64,000 nucleotides of DNA, taken from the NCBI GenBank assembly GCA_011053005.1, contig DRHW01000016.1, positions 103,851 through 167,850 of the forward strand. The letters run 5' to 3'. The stretch's first letter is position 1. Every line of letters begins with the position of its first letter. Shown here piece by piece: positions 41,532 through 51,610 of this stretch. The stretch comes from Methylophaga sp. GTDB taxonomy: Bacteria; Pseudomonadota; Gammaproteobacteria; Nitrosococcales; Methylophagaceae. The position numbers were made by a program, and so were the translations under genes. The notes beneath the pieces were generated by a model. That model saw nothing but the letters and a program-made list of their open reading frames with translations. It was not told the DNA's origin and did no database searches.

Positions 41532-43282
41532 AAATCAGGTCCAATAACAACATGTATACCAATAGGATTATCGTCTTGTGATAAGCCTGTCGCGACATCA
41601 AGACGAATGAGCCCAACGGGCGAACGCCAACGAGCACCAACACCAACACTGTATTCCAAGGGATCATCCCAAGTATTCATTGCATTACCAAAATCAGTAA
41701 ATACTGCAGCACCCCAATTACCTACAATCATTTGCTCATATTCCAAGCTACCGACCGCTAAATATCGTCCGCCTTCTACTTTGCCATCATCACCTAATGG
41801 GCCTAAAGATTCGAAATCAAATCCACGAATACTGTTATCACCACCGGCAAAGAAACGTAATGAACTAGGTAGTTTAGTAAAATCTGTTACCTCTGTAGCA
41901 CCCAGTGTGCCTCGCGTGATAAAACGTCCATTTTCGGTCACTGATTTAATATATTTTCCTCTTACTACCACTTGGCCAAATGAGGTATCTGACAATATTG
42001 ATTCACTGGCACCCGATAACGATACCGATAGCTTGCCGCCATGTTTAGTATAAATGGTGTCGTCAGCCCAGATTCTTGACCACGAAACACCTGGAATTAA
42101 TAACAGCGAAGTGTCTGAATCTTGTGATACATCGTAGTTTTCATTTAATAATTTAAGCGTGCCCGTTTCATTCCAGCCCCAACGCATCGTTTTATAGTAG
42201 CTACCGATTGCAAATGAAGTGCTGTCACTGGTGTCCGTACTTTCTTGTTTATATTCAGTATTAAAACCGACTGCTGAAATCGTTTCACTCCAAAAAGGCA
42301 TCGTGTAATCCAAGCCCACACTATTTTTTATTTGTGAAAATAACGCATCTGCAGATAAACGGTGTCCTCGCTTATTCACATACCTATTTTCCCAACCTAA
42401 GCTAACTCGTGGCCCACTATCTGTCCCATAACCGACACCGGCAGTGTAACGATGCTTGTGGCTTGGCTCAAAAGAAATATCTAGTGGTACCTCGCCATCT
42501 TTGCGTTGATCAATTAAGGTTCTCACAGCAACCGAATCGAAATAACCACTGTTGGTTAAATTGTTGCGGAGCTTTAATACATCTGAAGCCAAGTAAGGTT
42601 CGCCAGCCTTAATAGGAGTGATTCTTGTTAATAGATCATTGGTGATTATTGTCTCTGGGAACTGCACTTGAGAAAAGTGATATCGAATACCAGAATTGTA
42701 ATTTAAATAGATAGTTGCCGTGTTATTCACACCATCCACTTCAACTTTATGTTCGGTTAATTCAGCATCAAAATAACCACGTTCCGCACCAATTCTAACT
42801 AAGGTTTTTTTTGATGATTCATAGACCTGATGATTTAAGCCGTCGCCCTTTTTAATAGGAAAGTATTTAACGAATTTTTTGAACGCCTCATCATCAGCGG
42901 CTTCGCCTTCTAATATTACCTCTACTTTAGCTAGTTTTACCCGCGGACCTAATTTCAGTTTATAAACTGCTTGCCAGTTATTCTCTTTAATCAGTTTTAA
43001 GTCACTGGTCACTTCTACATTGTAATAACCATATACTTGCAGCATTGTTTTGAGTTCAGAATCTGCACTTTCGTAAAGCTTTTGTATTTGACGAGCAGAC
43101 AAGCGATCACTGTCTTTTTGTCGTTCAATACTCAATCCACTGATTAAAGTGTCTGTTCTGCCTTCAGGCGCACCTGATAATTCCACCTCAATGTTTATAT
43201 CGTTAGCGTGTACTAGCGTAGTCACTAATAACAATAGCGCCATAACATAAAACTTAAGTGAGTTAGCATGCAGTGTTAACAA
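41528..43282 (-). CDS. tamA: Outer membrane translocation module TamA
   Basis: The 584-residue Omp85-family barrel has a signal peptide ending TLVHA (~26) and three POTRA domains (~30-280; YGYYNVEVTSDLK, KGDGLNHQVYESSKKTLVRI, GYFDAELTEHKVEVDGV). The 16-stranded barrel has FAGGDNSIRGFDFESLGPLG as the conserved L6-type RGF motif. It ends PIGIHVVIGPDL with a C-terminal hydrophobic strand. It works with TamB. The two genes overlap by 4 bp, so they are translationally coupled. Confidence 0.96.
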   Translation of the reverse strand: MLTLHANSLKFYVMALLLLVTTLVHANDINIEVELSGAPEGRTDTLISGLSIERQKDSDRLSARQIQKLYESADSELKTMLQVYGYYNVEVTSDLKLIKENNWQAVYKLKLGPRVKLAKVEVILEGEAADDEAFKKFVKYFPIKKGDGLNHQVYESSKKTLVRIGAERGYFDAELTEHKVEVDGVNNTATIYLNYNSGIRYHFSQVQFPETIITNDLLTRITPIKAGEPYLASDVLKLRNNLTNSGYFDSVAVRTLIDQRKDGEVPLDISFEPSHKHRYTAGVGYGTDSGPRVSLGWENRYVNKRGHRLSADALFSQIKNSVGLDYTMPFWSETISAVGFNTEYKQESTDTSDSTSFAIGSYYKTMRWGWNETGTLKLLNENYDVSQDSDTSLLLIPGVSWSRIWADDTIYTKHGGKLSVSLSGASESILSDTSFGQVVVRGKYIKSVTENGRFITRGTLGATEVTDFTKLPSSLRFFAGGDNSIRGFDFESLGPLGDDGKVEGGRYLAVGSLEYEQMIVGNWGAAVFTDFGNAMNTWDDPLEYSVGVGARWRSPVGLIRLDVATGLSQDDNPIGIHVVIGPDL

Positions 43283-43568
43283 TTAATATCCTTTATGACT
43301 GGCTATAGCTGCTTTAAGACAGATGATTTTAAGCTTATTTTCATCTTGTGATTATAGCGATAAGCTAATAATTATTCGTAGGTGATTTCATTTTTGATCG
43401 AGAGGAAACTGAACAAATGAACAACGTAGCGATTGATGTTTCGTTCATAACAAGCTGATTTATGACAATAATATAATGCTATAAGTGCCCATCAAATTTT
43501 TTAATCTCAAAACATCTAAGCTGAATATTTTAAATATCTAATCATTCAGCATAATTAAAGTATGCGAA

Positions 43569-44906
43569 TTATAATAAAAACATCGTCCCTAAACTTAGGA
43601 ACACGACAAAACCGACAACATCAGTAACCGTGGTCAAAATCACAGAACCTGATAAAGCGGGATCGATATCAAATTTATCCAACACAATCGGCACTAATAC
43701 GCCAGCAAATGCCGCAGAGATGATATTCAGCACAATAGCGGCGGCAATCACTAAACCAATATTCATACTATCAAACCAAATGGATGTTATTACGCCAATG
43801 ACTATTGCCCACAAAACACCATTTAAAGCACCCACACTTACTTCTTTAATTAATAGCGGCGACATATTACCTTTAGAAATCTGTCCGAGCGCGATTCCTC
43901 TGATAATTAAGGTTAATGTTTGACTACCCGCGATGCCGCCCATCGATGCAACAATCGGCATTAATACTGCTAAAGCCACGACTTGTTGTAGTGTCGCTTC
44001 AAATAAGCCTATCGCCCACGATGCTAGAAAAGCGGTTAAAAGATTAATGCCTAACCAGGTTGCACGACGTTTTGAGCTACGAAATACAGGAGCGAATAAA
44101 TCTTCATCTTCATTCAAACCGGCTGTTGCCATTAATTGACTTTCATAATCTTCGCGGGTGATTTCTATTGCTTGTCGTAAGGTAATTCTACCCGATAATT
44201 TATTATTATCATCAATAACAGGCAAGGCAGTGAAACCTGAATGTTCGAGTTTATCAGTGGCATCAGTGAGATAAATATCAGCAGAAATAGTAATAGGGTC
44301 TTCTATACTTAATTCCATCAAAGGCTGTTCTGGCAAAGCAGCATAAAGCTTTTGAATGATGACCGTGCCCGCATAATCGCCATTACGCTGAATAAGATAA
44401 AGACTATCGGTATATTCCGGTAGAGATTTTTTTATCAAACGCATTGCATCTCTAACCCGGGCTGTTTTGGGCAAAATAATCAGTTCGTGATCAACATAAC
44501 GACCAATTTGATCATCATCGTATTGTGCCGAGCGTTGATAGTGCTGAAGCTGCATTGCATCCATGCTTTGCAAAGCCTTATCAACAACCGTATCAGGTAA
44601 TGATTCCGCTAGTTCAATTAAGTCTTCCGCATGTAAATTGCTTAATAATGCTTGTAATTCTTCATCATCAAACGTCGCAAAAATAGTTTGGCGTGGCTCA
44701 GATCGCATCGCCACTAACACATCAACCCGATCATCTTCAGGTACTTGTAACCAACGTTCGAGTCGTTCAGATAAAGGCAATGACTCTAATAAGAATGCCA
44801 ATTCACTACTTTCTAGCTCGATTACTGCTTCTTCAAACACAGCCATTTGTGCGTCATCGCTTGCATCATTAAGACGCTCAACCAAAGGGCTGATTTCTTC
44901 CGTCAT
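43569..44906 (-). CDS. mgtE: Magnesium transporter MgtE
   Basis: The 445-residue protein has an N-terminal helical cytoplasmic domain (~1-130) and a CBS pair (~130-255; LTDATDKLEHSGFTALPVID). Five transmembrane helices follow, with VALAVLMPIVASMGGIAGSQ and GALNGVLWAIVIGV forming the pore motifs. It imports Mg2+ and is gated by Mg2+ bound to the cytoplasmic domain. It stands alone on the minus strand. A leader of ~300 bases precedes it, but no M-box is apparent. Confidence 0.96.
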   Translation of the reverse strand: MTEEISPLVERLNDASDDAQMAVFEEAVIELESSELAFLLESLPLSERLERWLQVPEDDRVDVLVAMRSEPRQTIFATFDDEELQALLSNLHAEDLIELAESLPDTVVDKALQSMDAMQLQHYQRSAQYDDDQIGRYVDHELIILPKTARVRDAMRLIKKSLPEYTDSLYLIQRNGDYAGTVIIQKLYAALPEQPLMELSIEDPITISADIYLTDATDKLEHSGFTALPVIDDNNKLSGRITLRQAIEITREDYESQLMATAGLNEDEDLFAPVFRSSKRRATWLGINLLTAFLASWAIGLFEATLQQVVALAVLMPIVASMGGIAGSQTLTLIIRGIALGQISKGNMSPLLIKEVSVGALNGVLWAIVIGVITSIWFDSMNIGLVIAAAIVLNIISAAFAGVLVPIVLDKFDIDPALSGSVILTTVTDVVGFVVFLSLGTMFLL

Positions 44907-45226
44907 TTCTGTCTCCGGTATGAAGTTTTAAGGCACTGCAATTATTGGGTTAAAGATGTTAGCAGCCTGAACAGCCGCTGATGCCACTTTAATTTATGTA
45001 ATTCTAACAGTAGTGCGTTAAAGCTGCGAAACCTAAGTGGGCGCTTTCATTTAAAGATTCATTGATTAAAACTAATAATAGAATTGAAATTGACGAGAGA
45101 TTTGTTTTATCCGATTCAGGATAAACTCAAATTACGTCAATCTTGTTCATAAATGAATGATTGAGTTTAAGTTGGAATGGGCTAAATAAGCGGTTATTTT
45201 AATTTAAGGACAATTATAAAACTTAC
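44907..45226. other. mgtE upstream / AraC downstream region
   Basis: 320 bases. TTTATCC 45106-45112 and GGATAAA 45119-45125 form a hairpin with a six-base loop, perhaps the 3' end of the AraC gene transcript. The remainder should carry the mgtE promoter. No gene seen. Confidence 0.4.
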
Positions 45227-46192
45227 TTAGTGACCATAGTGATTGAGACGATAAGCCGTTGGCGAACAACCATAGAACTGAGTAAAGCGTCGACTAAAAT
45301 GGCTTAAATCATTAAAGCCCACATCGTAACATGCTTCTGTTACCGTTTTACCCGCGCCAATCGCTATTGCAGAAGCTTTTATGCGTAATTGTTGCTGAAA
45401 CTCACCTGGCGAACAACCCAATTGTTTTTTAAATTCTATATAAAACTTGCTTCTGCTCATACAAGCATGACGACTTAACTGATCAATATTAAGTGGTATT
45501 GCAAGATTTTTTTCTAGAAAATGAATTGCCGCAATAATACCGCTAGTATCCGGTGCTTGCTGACTATAACTGAGCAATATTTCTCTGCCCTGCTGCCTGA
45601 GCAATCGAATAACCAGTTCAGATACACCTAAATCAACCATCATTTCTTTGTCAGGATGATTTTGTGTAAATAAAGACACTAGCTTTTCTAATAATTGCTG
45701 CGTATCTGTCGTGTGGTGTGTATGAATAATATGCGGTTGATATTGCCAATCATGTTCTACTGATTCCAATGTGGTCAGATCGCGCATTCTTTCAGAAATC
45801 GTTTCAATTCGTTCTTTTGTAAACTCAATGGTTAGACAGGTAGTAGGTTGCTCTTCATTCGCTTCAGGAAAATCAATTTCGACGAACGCATTCGGCGGGA
45901 TAACAAATGATTCATGTGGCAAAAAGATTTCGCCCTGCTCATTACCTGACTGAGTATTATTCCCGTACATGATTTTTTTACCCTTAACCATGCCGCAATA
46001 CAAGAGTTGCTGTGAACCTAAGCCGACACGTGATGCCGAACGATAAGTATCATAAATACTGAGCTCTGATGCTGACCCTGTAAAGCTTAGTTTATTTTCA
46101 ACCAATGATTGACGTTGATCGCCACTTCTTTTTGCTAAAGTTTGCGAAACTGATGTATTGTTTTGAGAAGCATCTTTATTCATATTCTGCAT
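45227..46192 (-). CDS. AraC-family regulator, probable controller of the aldehyde dehydrogenase
   Basis: The 321-residue protein has an AraC-binding-like N-terminal cupin-type region (~60-190; EIFLPHESFVIPPNAFVEID). The C-terminal HTH pair occupies ~220-318: LNIDQLSRHACMSRSKFYIE, then ACYDVGFNDLSHFSRRFTQF. It is transcribed divergently from the aldehyde dehydrogenase gene with 129 bases between. Paired direct repeats lie over that promoter, so it is a good candidate activator, responsive to an alcohol or aldehyde. ATG 46183 is an equally possible start. Confidence 0.9.
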   Translation of the reverse strand: MQNMNKDASQNNTSVSQTLAKRSGDQRQSLVENKLSFTGSASELSIYDTYRSASRVGLGSQQLLYCGMVKGKKIMYGNNTQSGNEQGEIFLPHESFVIPPNAFVEIDFPEANEEQPTTCLTIEFTKERIETISERMRDLTTLESVEHDWQYQPHIIHTHHTTDTQQLLEKLVSLFTQNHPDKEMMVDLGVSELVIRLLRQQGREILLSYSQQAPDTSGIIAAIHFLEKNLAIPLNIDQLSRHACMSRSKFYIEFKKQLGCSPGEFQQQLRIKASAIAIGAGKTVTEACYDVGFNDLSHFSRRFTQFYGCSPTAYRLNHYGH

Positions 46193-46214
46193 TTTGTGAC
46201 CGATGTGGATTGTA

Positions 46215-46268
46215 AGTCAAGTGATAGAGATTTTCAGTCAAGACAATTCAACGCTGCCGATTTATTCT
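46215..46268 (+). promoter_or_regulatory. AraC-type operator and promoter of the aldehyde dehydrogenase gene
   Basis: AGTCAAG at 46215-46221 and again at 46236-46242 are 21 bp apart, with similar flanking bases (TTnT before, nnA after). A promoter follows: -35 AAGACA 46240-46245, overlapping the proximal half-site, 17-base spacer, -10 TATTCT 46263-46268. This is the class II AraC-activator layout. Confidence 0.6.
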
Positions 46269-46321
46269 AACGAACAAAAAAAATATTTAACTATAAATAA
46301 TAACTACAGAGAGAGAAACTA

Positions 46322-47842
46322 ATGATCTATGCAAATCCAAATACTCAAGGCTCTTTAACGTCATATGAATCACGCTATGGTAACTATATTAATGGCGGCT
46401 GGGTAGCACCGGTTAAGGGTCAATACTTCACTAATGTCAGTCCAGTCACAGGTGAAGGCTTTTGTGAAATTCCTCGCTCGACGGAAGAAGATATCAACTT
46501 AGCGCTTGATGCAGCGCATGCCGCCAAAGATGCCTGGGCTAAAACATCCGTCTCAGCGCGTTCTAATATATTGTTAAAAATAGCTGATCGCTTAGAACAA
46601 AATCTAGAAATGATGGCCGTAGCTGAAACATGGGATAACGGTAAAGCCGTAAGAGAAACACTCAATGCCGATGTGCCTTTAGCCATCGACCACTTCCGTT
46701 ATTATGCTGGTTGTATTCGCGCCCAAGAAGGCACAATGGGTGAGATAGATGACACTACTGTTTCTTATCAATTCCACGAACCCTTAGGTGTGGTTGGACA
46801 AATTATTCCTTGGAACTTCCCATTATTAATGGCTGTGTGGAAAATAGCACCCGCTTTAGTCACCGGTAACTGTATTGTTTTAAAACCCGCGGAACAAACA
46901 CCATATTCAATTCTTAAACTTGTCGAATTAATTGGTGATTTATTACCACCTGGTGTACTAAATGTGGTGAATGGTTATGGTAAAGAAGCGGGTCAGGCAC
47001 TAGCAACCAGCAAGCGTATCCAAAAAATTGCTTTTACCGGTTCAACGCCTGTTGGCGCGCATATATTAAAATGTGCCGCTGAAAATATTATCCCTTCAAC
47101 GGTAGAATTAGGTGGTAAATCACCCAATATTTTCTTTGAAGATATCATGCAACAAGAAGATGATTACATCAGCAAATGTGCCGAAGGTGCCGTTCTTGCG
47201 TTCTTTAACCAAGGCGAAGTTTGTACTTGCCCTTCTCGTGCATTAATTCAAGAAAGCATTTACGATGAATTCATTGCCATCGTGATTGAACGTGCTCAAA
47301 AAATCATTCGTGGCAACCCGCTTGATACCAATACTCAAGTAGGCGCTCAAGCATCACAAGAGCAATACGAAAAAATCTTAAGCTATATGGAAATTGGTCA
47401 ACAAGAAGGGGCTGAATTATTAATCGGCGGTAAGATCGCACAAGTCGGTGCTGAATTTGATAAAGGTTATTACATTGAACCCACCATTTTCAAAGGCACT
47501 AATAATATGCGTATTTTCCAAGAAGAAATTTTTGGGCCTGTCGTATCAGTCACCACATTCAAAGATGAAGCCGAAGCACTCGCAATAGCTAATGATACTG
47601 AATTTGGTTTGGGCGCTGGATTATGGACGCGTGATATGAACCGTGCTTATCGCATGGGACGTGGTATTCAAGCGGGTCGTGTCTGGACAAACTGTTACCA
47701 CCTTTATCCTGCTCATGCTGCTTTTGGTGGCTATAAAAAATCAGGTATAGGCCGTGAAACACATAAAATGATGCTCGATCATTATCAACAAACCAAGAAC
47801 CTTTTAGTGAGTTACAGCACAAGTCCACTTGGTTTCTTTTAA
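46322..47842 (+). CDS. NAD-dependent acetaldehyde dehydrogenase (ExaC/AcoD type)
   Basis: The 506-residue aldehyde dehydrogenase has the ExaC/AcoD N-terminal sequence ([20 protein letters not shown]), the Rossmann motif [14 protein letters not shown], the general-base Glu in [11 protein letters not shown], and catalytic Cys in [12 protein letters not shown] with its characteristic second Cys. It oxidises acetaldehyde and similar short aldehydes to acids. AGAGAG lies just upstream of the ATG. Acs follows 187 bases downstream, taking acetate to acetyl-CoA. A good terminator lies between, so acs probably has its own promoter. Confidence 0.92.
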   Translation: MIYANPNTQGSLTSYESRYGNYINGGWVAPVKGQYFTNVSPVTGEGFCEIPRSTEEDINLALDAAHAAKDAWAKTSVSARSNILLKIADRLEQNLEMMAVAETWDNGKAVRETLNADVPLAIDHFRYYAGCIRAQEGTMGEIDDTTVSYQFHEPLGVVGQIIPWNFPLLMAVWKIAPALVTGNCIVLKPAEQTPYSILKLVELIGDLLPPGVLNVVNGYGKEAGQALATSKRIQKIAFTGSTPVGAHILKCAAENIIPSTVELGGKSPNIFFEDIMQQEDDYISKCAEGAVLAFFNQGEVCTCPSRALIQESIYDEFIAIVIERAQKIIRGNPLDTNTQVGAQASQEQYEKILSYMEIGQQEGAELLIGGKIAQVGAEFDKGYYIEPTIFKGTNNMRIFQEEIFGPVVSVTTFKDEAEALAIANDTEFGLGAGLWTRDMNRAYRMGRGIQAGRVWTNCYHLYPAHAAFGGYKKSGIGRETHKMMLDHYQQTKNLLVSYSTSPLGFF

Positions 47843-47860
47843 AGAAAATTAAAAAACACC

Positions 47861-47895
47861 ATGCCTCCATAAGGCTGCTTATGGAGGCATTTTTG
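47861..47895 (+). terminator. Intrinsic terminator after the aldehyde dehydrogenase gene
   Basis: ATGCCTCCATAAG 47861-47873 pairs with CTTATGGAGGCAT 47878-47890 around GCTG and is followed by TTTTG. Confidence 0.92.
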
Positions 47896-48029
47896 TGTTT
47901 CATTTCTGATAAATACAGCGCTATACTCTAGCTTGAAATTCCTTATAGAAATCCTATTTCACGATGCATTGTCACGGGGAATAGTACTATGAAAATAGTA
48001 TTTTCTTATACGATACTAAGGTAACAACT

Positions 48030-49994
48030 ATGTCTGAACACAACATCGAATCAACATTGCATGAAGATCGTCACTTTCCACCACATGCAGATTTTATAAA
48101 AAAAACATCAATAACCACTGAAAAATTAACCGCTTTATATAAAAGTGCTGAAATTGATAATCAAGCTTTTTGGGCGGATCAGGCAAGAACTGAATTAGAT
48201 TGGCAAACACCATTCAAAACCACACTAGATTCATCTAATGCACCTTTTTACCGTTGGTTTCCTGATGGTAAATTGAATGCTTCATATAATTGCCTTGATC
48301 GTCAACTAGCCCAAAATGCCGACAAAACCGCCATTATTTTTGAAGGTGATGCAGGTGATGTGCAACATATTAGTTATCGTGAACTCCACACACGAGTATG
48401 TACCTTTGCTAATGCCTTAAAAGCACAAGGTATTAGCAAAGGTGATCGGGTCATTATCTATATGCCGATGATTGCCGAAGCTGTTATTGCAATGCAAGCT
48501 TGTGCCCGTATAGGCGCTATTCACTCAGTTGTATTTGGTGGTTTTTCTGCTTCATCATTAAAAGATCGCATTGAAGATACAACAGCAAAACTAGTTATCA
48601 CAGCCGATGGTGGACATCGCGGCGGTAAAATCATTCAACTCAAATCAACAACTGATACAGCTCTAGAAAGTGGCTGTGACAGTGTTGAAAAGGTCATCGT
48701 ATTTAAACGTACTGGCCACGATATCGCCATGCAAGCTGGTCGTGATATTTGGTGGTCGGATGCAGAACAAGACCAAAATGCTGAATGTGAACCTGTTTGG
48801 GTCGAGGCAACACATCCGCTGTTTATTCTTTATACATCCGGTTCTACGGGTAAACCAAAAGGTATTCAGCATTCAACAGGTGGTTATTTATTAAATGCCA
48901 TCACTTCAATGCGCTGGGTATTTGATATTCAACCGTCAGATGTTTTTTGGTGTACGGCCGATGTTGGCTGGATAACAGGACATTCTTACGTTGCTTACGG
49001 ACCATTAGCGACAGGCGCAACAATCGTTATTTTTGAAGGTGTGCCAACATATCCAGATGCTGGACGTTTCTGGGATATGTGTCAGCGTCATCAAGTCAGT
49101 ATTTTTTACACAGCGCCGACGGCTATTCGTGCCTTAATGAAAGCGGGTGCTGACATTCCTAATAGTTATGATTTATCTACATTACGCTTACTGGGAACAG
49201 TAGGCGAACCGATTAATCCAGAAGCATGGATGTGGTATCACACGGTTATTGGTAAAGAAAAATGTCCAGTTGTTGATACTTGGTGGCAAACTGAAACAGG
49301 CGCTCACATGATTGCCCCCGTACCCAGTGTCACCGTGACTAAACCTGGTTCATGTACACGTGCCCTACCTGGAATTGATGCCGCCTTAGTGAATCAAGAA
49401 GGCATTGAAATAACTGAAGCAAATCAGGGTGGCTACTTAGTTATTCGTCAGCCTTGGCCATCAATGGTTCAAACTGTTTGGGGAGATGATCAACGTTATA
49501 AAGATTCGTATTGGCCCTATTTTGATGGTAAATATTACTTAGCTGGCGACAGCGCACGTCGTGATGAAGAAGGATATTTTTGGATCATGGGACGAATTGA
49601 CGATGTATTAAATGTCTCAGGGCATCGTTTGGGCACAATGGAAATTGAGTCAGCACTGGTTGCACATCCACGTGTTGCAGAATCTGCTGTGGTTGGTAAA
49701 CCTCATGATATTAAAGGTGAAGCAGTCGTTGCTTTTGTTGTGTTAAATGGAGATCGACCTGATGGTGGAATTGATGAAGCATTAACGGAAGAGCTTCGTA
49801 CATGGGTCGGTGAACAAATTGGTGCAATTGCTAAACCAGATGAAATTCGTTATTCCGATAATTTACCCAAGACACGATCAGGTAAAATTATGCGTCGTTT
49901 ATTAAGAAACATTGCTAAAGGTGAAGAGATTACACAAGATACATCAACCTTAGAAAATGAATCGATATTGCCTCAATTAGAAGGCAAAGCTTAA
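48030..49994 (+). CDS. acs: Acetyl-CoA synthetase
   Basis: The 654-residue AMP-forming ligase has the adenylation motif [47 protein letters not shown], and the C-terminal catalytic-lysine motif [15 protein letters not shown], where acetylation of the Lys inactivates the enzyme. It activates acetate to acetyl-CoA. It is placed directly downstream of the AraC-controlled acetaldehyde dehydrogenase. Several ATAGTA copies lie in its leader, but their meaning is unclear. Confidence 0.97.
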   Translation: MSEHNIESTLHEDRHFPPHADFIKKTSITTEKLTALYKSAEIDNQAFWADQARTELDWQTPFKTTLDSSNAPFYRWFPDGKLNASYNCLDRQLAQNADKTAIIFEGDAGDVQHISYRELHTRVCTFANALKAQGISKGDRVIIYMPMIAEAVIAMQACARIGAIHSVVFGGFSASSLKDRIEDTTAKLVITADGGHRGGKIIQLKSTTDTALESGCDSVEKVIVFKRTGHDIAMQAGRDIWWSDAEQDQNAECEPVWVEATHPLFILYTSGSTGKPKGIQHSTGGYLLNAITSMRWVFDIQPSDVFWCTADVGWITGHSYVAYGPLATGATIVIFEGVPTYPDAGRFWDMCQRHQVSIFYTAPTAIRALMKAGADIPNSYDLSTLRLLGTVGEPINPEAWMWYHTVIGKEKCPVVDTWWQTETGAHMIAPVPSVTVTKPGSCTRALPGIDAALVNQEGIEITEANQGGYLVIRQPWPSMVQTVWGDDQRYKDSYWPYFDGKYYLAGDSARRDEEGYFWIMGRIDDVLNVSGHRLGTMEIESALVAHPRVAESAVVGKPHDIKGEAVVAFVVLNGDRPDGGIDEALTEELRTWVGEQIGAIAKPDEIRYSDNLPKTRSGKIMRRLLRNIAKGEEITQDTSTLENESILPQLEGKA

Positions 49995-50009
49995 ATAACA
50001 ATGGCGACA

Positions 50010-50033
50010 GTCAATGTTAACTCACACATTGAC
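50010..50033 (+). terminator. Hairpin after acs
   Basis: GTCAATGT 50010-50017 pairs with ACATTGAC 50026-50033. No T run follows, so it is at best a weak or Rho-assisted terminator. Confidence 0.35.
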
Positions 50034-50154
50034 AGACACGCATAGGAGATTGATAAATAATATAAATTTATCTTTTTTTCATATGAAATATAGACTTTTT
50101 TTAAGAAGATAAATAATCAATTGAGATAGATGGTTTTTAATTTAGGAATACTTA

Positions 50155-50559
50155 ATGGCACAACAGCCTGAAGCTGAAGATAATAGCCAAAGACTTGATA
50201 AATGGTTATGGGCCGCGCGTTTTTATAAAACGCGCGGCCTTGCCGTCGAAGCAATTAATGGCGGCAAAGTGCATCTCAATAAACATCGAACAAAACCTAG
50301 CCGCAATGTAAAACAAGACGATGTATTGACGATATCTAAACCACCATACGAACATGTGATTACGGTATTAGATGTCGCTAAACAACGTCGCCCAGCTTCA
50401 GAAGCCCAACTGCTTTATATTGAAAGTGATGACAGCTTAGCAAAAAGAGAAAAATTGAAATTAGAGCTAAAAGATCAGCCGCTCGGTTTTAGACATGATA
50501 AAGGTCGTCCAAATAAACGCGACCGTCGACATATTATTAAATTTACCCGTAAAGAGTAA
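50155..50559 (+). CDS. hslR: Ribosome-associated heat shock protein Hsp15
   Basis: The 134-residue protein has an S4 RNA-binding domain at ~12-70 (RLDKWLWAARFYKTRGLAVE, AINGGKVHLNKHRTKPSRNV) and a basic C-terminal tail rich in Lys and Arg (DKGRPNKRDRRHIIKFTRKE). Hsp15 binds the 50S subunit carrying a stalled nascent chain and helps rescue it. Codons 19-29 form a strong GC-rich palindrome in an otherwise AT-rich gene. Confidence 0.95.
   Translation: MAQQPEAEDNSQRLDKWLWAARFYKTRGLAVEAINGGKVHLNKHRTKPSRNVKQDDVLTISKPPYEHVITVLDVAKQRRPASEAQLLYIESDDSLAKREKLKLELKDQPLGFRHDKGRPNKRDRRHIIKFTRKE
50211..50239 (+). repeat. GC-rich palindrome inside hslR
   Basis: GGCCGCGCG 50211-50219 and CGCGCGGCC 50231-50239 are perfect complements; the AT-only centre (TTTTTATAAAA) is itself nearly palindromic. 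This is the strongest hairpin in the window and lies about 60 bases after the hslR start codon. Confidence 0.7.
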
Positions 50560-50699
50560 GTGTTTAATTAATGCGCTCATTAATTATTTAAAACGTAAGA
50601 ACAAATTTTCATGATTAATGTTTTTTTTGATAAATACACACTAAGCATCAATATTGCTCGTTCAGTCGTTGCTCATCAATCTAGTTGAAAATTAATTAT

Positions 50700-50738
50700 T
50701 GTGAACCAGTTCACAATTAAAGATAACTACTGTATAAA
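50700..50738 (+). promoter_or_regulatory. CRP-like site and -10 element upstream of the VPLPA-CTERM gene
   Basis: TGTGA 50700-50704, six bases, TCACA 50711-50715 matches the CRP/Vfr core exactly; TTGTGAAC and GTTCACAA extend it as 8-bp arms. A -10-like TATAAA follows at 50733-50738. The spacing puts the site near -38 to -41, a class II activator position. Confidence 0.65.
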
Positions 50739-50774
50739 TGCAGATGATTTTTTAATTTTAATGCAAGGATTACC

Positions 50775-51374
50775 ATGAAAAAAGTATTACTAGCGACAGC
50801 CCTCCTTGCCACAAGCTTTGGAGCAAGCGCTGCGACAATAAGTTCATTGAACGACAATTTTGACAGCATCTCAAACTCAACGTTAAACATACCATCATCG
50901 GGTCTTGCTAATTGGGATGTTTTAAATGGCACAGTAGACGCTATTTCTACACCAAACTCATTTGGTCTTTCATGCAACGGTGGCTGTATTGATCTTGATG
51001 GCTCAAGTCGCAATGCTGGCGATCTAGTGAGTAAATCTGGTTTCTCTGCCGGTCTCTATTCATTGTCTTTTGATTTATCAGGCAACCAACGTAGTGGCAC
51101 AGATAGCCTAACTGTTAGCTTTGGTGATTATTTACAAACATTTACTTTAGCTTCTAACGCAGCATGGACTAATATCCTGATTTCACTAGTTAATGTAAAT
51201 GAAGGCGATAAGCTTACATTTAGTCATGCTGGTGGCGATAATATTGGCATCTTGTTAGACAATGTATCAGTATCTTCGTCAGTCTCTGCAGTACCTCTTC
51301 CAGCTGCTGCATTCTTATTTGCTCCAGCATTATTCGGTTTTATGGGTTTCCGTCGTAAAGCTAAAAAAGCATAA
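50775..51374 (+). CDS. Secreted VPLPA-CTERM (PEP-CTERM-like) sorting-signal protein
   Basis: The 199-residue protein has a signal peptide (cleavage after SFGASA, residue 19), a beta-rich body, and a C-terminal tripartite tail: VPLPAAAFLF at ~173-182, a hydrophobic helix, then RRKAKKA. This matches the VPLPA variant of PEP-CTERM signals, which an exosortase cuts before surface anchoring or release. The body has one Cys pair (LSCNGGC) and jelly-roll-like strands, as in choice-of-anchor exoproteins. No exosortase is in the window. Expression may need CRP. Confidence 0.8.
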   Translation: MKKVLLATALLATSFGASAATISSLNDNFDSISNSTLNIPSSGLANWDVLNGTVDAISTPNSFGLSCNGGCIDLDGSSRNAGDLVSKSGFSAGLYSLSFDLSGNQRSGTDSLTVSFGDYLQTFTLASNAAWTNILISLVNVNEGDKLTFSHAGGDNIGILLDNVSVSSSVSAVPLPAAAFLFAPALFGFMGFRRKAKKA

Positions 51375-51400
51375 CAATAATAAATAGTAGAGTAGTATTT

Positions 51401-51437
51401 AAAGCCGTGATAGCTTCGCTATCACGGCTTTTTTATG
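51401..51437 (+). terminator. Intrinsic terminator after the VPLPA-CTERM gene
   Basis: AAAGCCGTGATAGC 51401-51414 pairs with GCTATCACGGCTTT 51418-51431 around TTC, then TTTT. Confidence 0.95.
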
Positions 51438-51610
51438 TTTTTTAGTAATAGAATATCCTTGAACAGCCCCCTAACGTTGGCTTGTTCTAACTGAACCTAT
51501 TGCACAAGTTCAGTGACGACAGGTTGCAACTATAAGCAGTAAACAAGCTCGTAGCTAATTACAGGCCAAAATATTATATAGCCTGGCCAGTATTATTTAA
51601 TCGTATGAGT

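Noticed and set aside
44907..45226. M-box magnesium riboswitch before mgtE
   Set aside because: A long leader is present but no conserved M-box sequence could be recognised, only one small hairpin.
47981..48017. ATAGTA repeats in the acs leader as an operator
   Set aside because: Copies are in mixed orientation and irregularly spaced in AT-rich DNA; no regulator can be matched to them.
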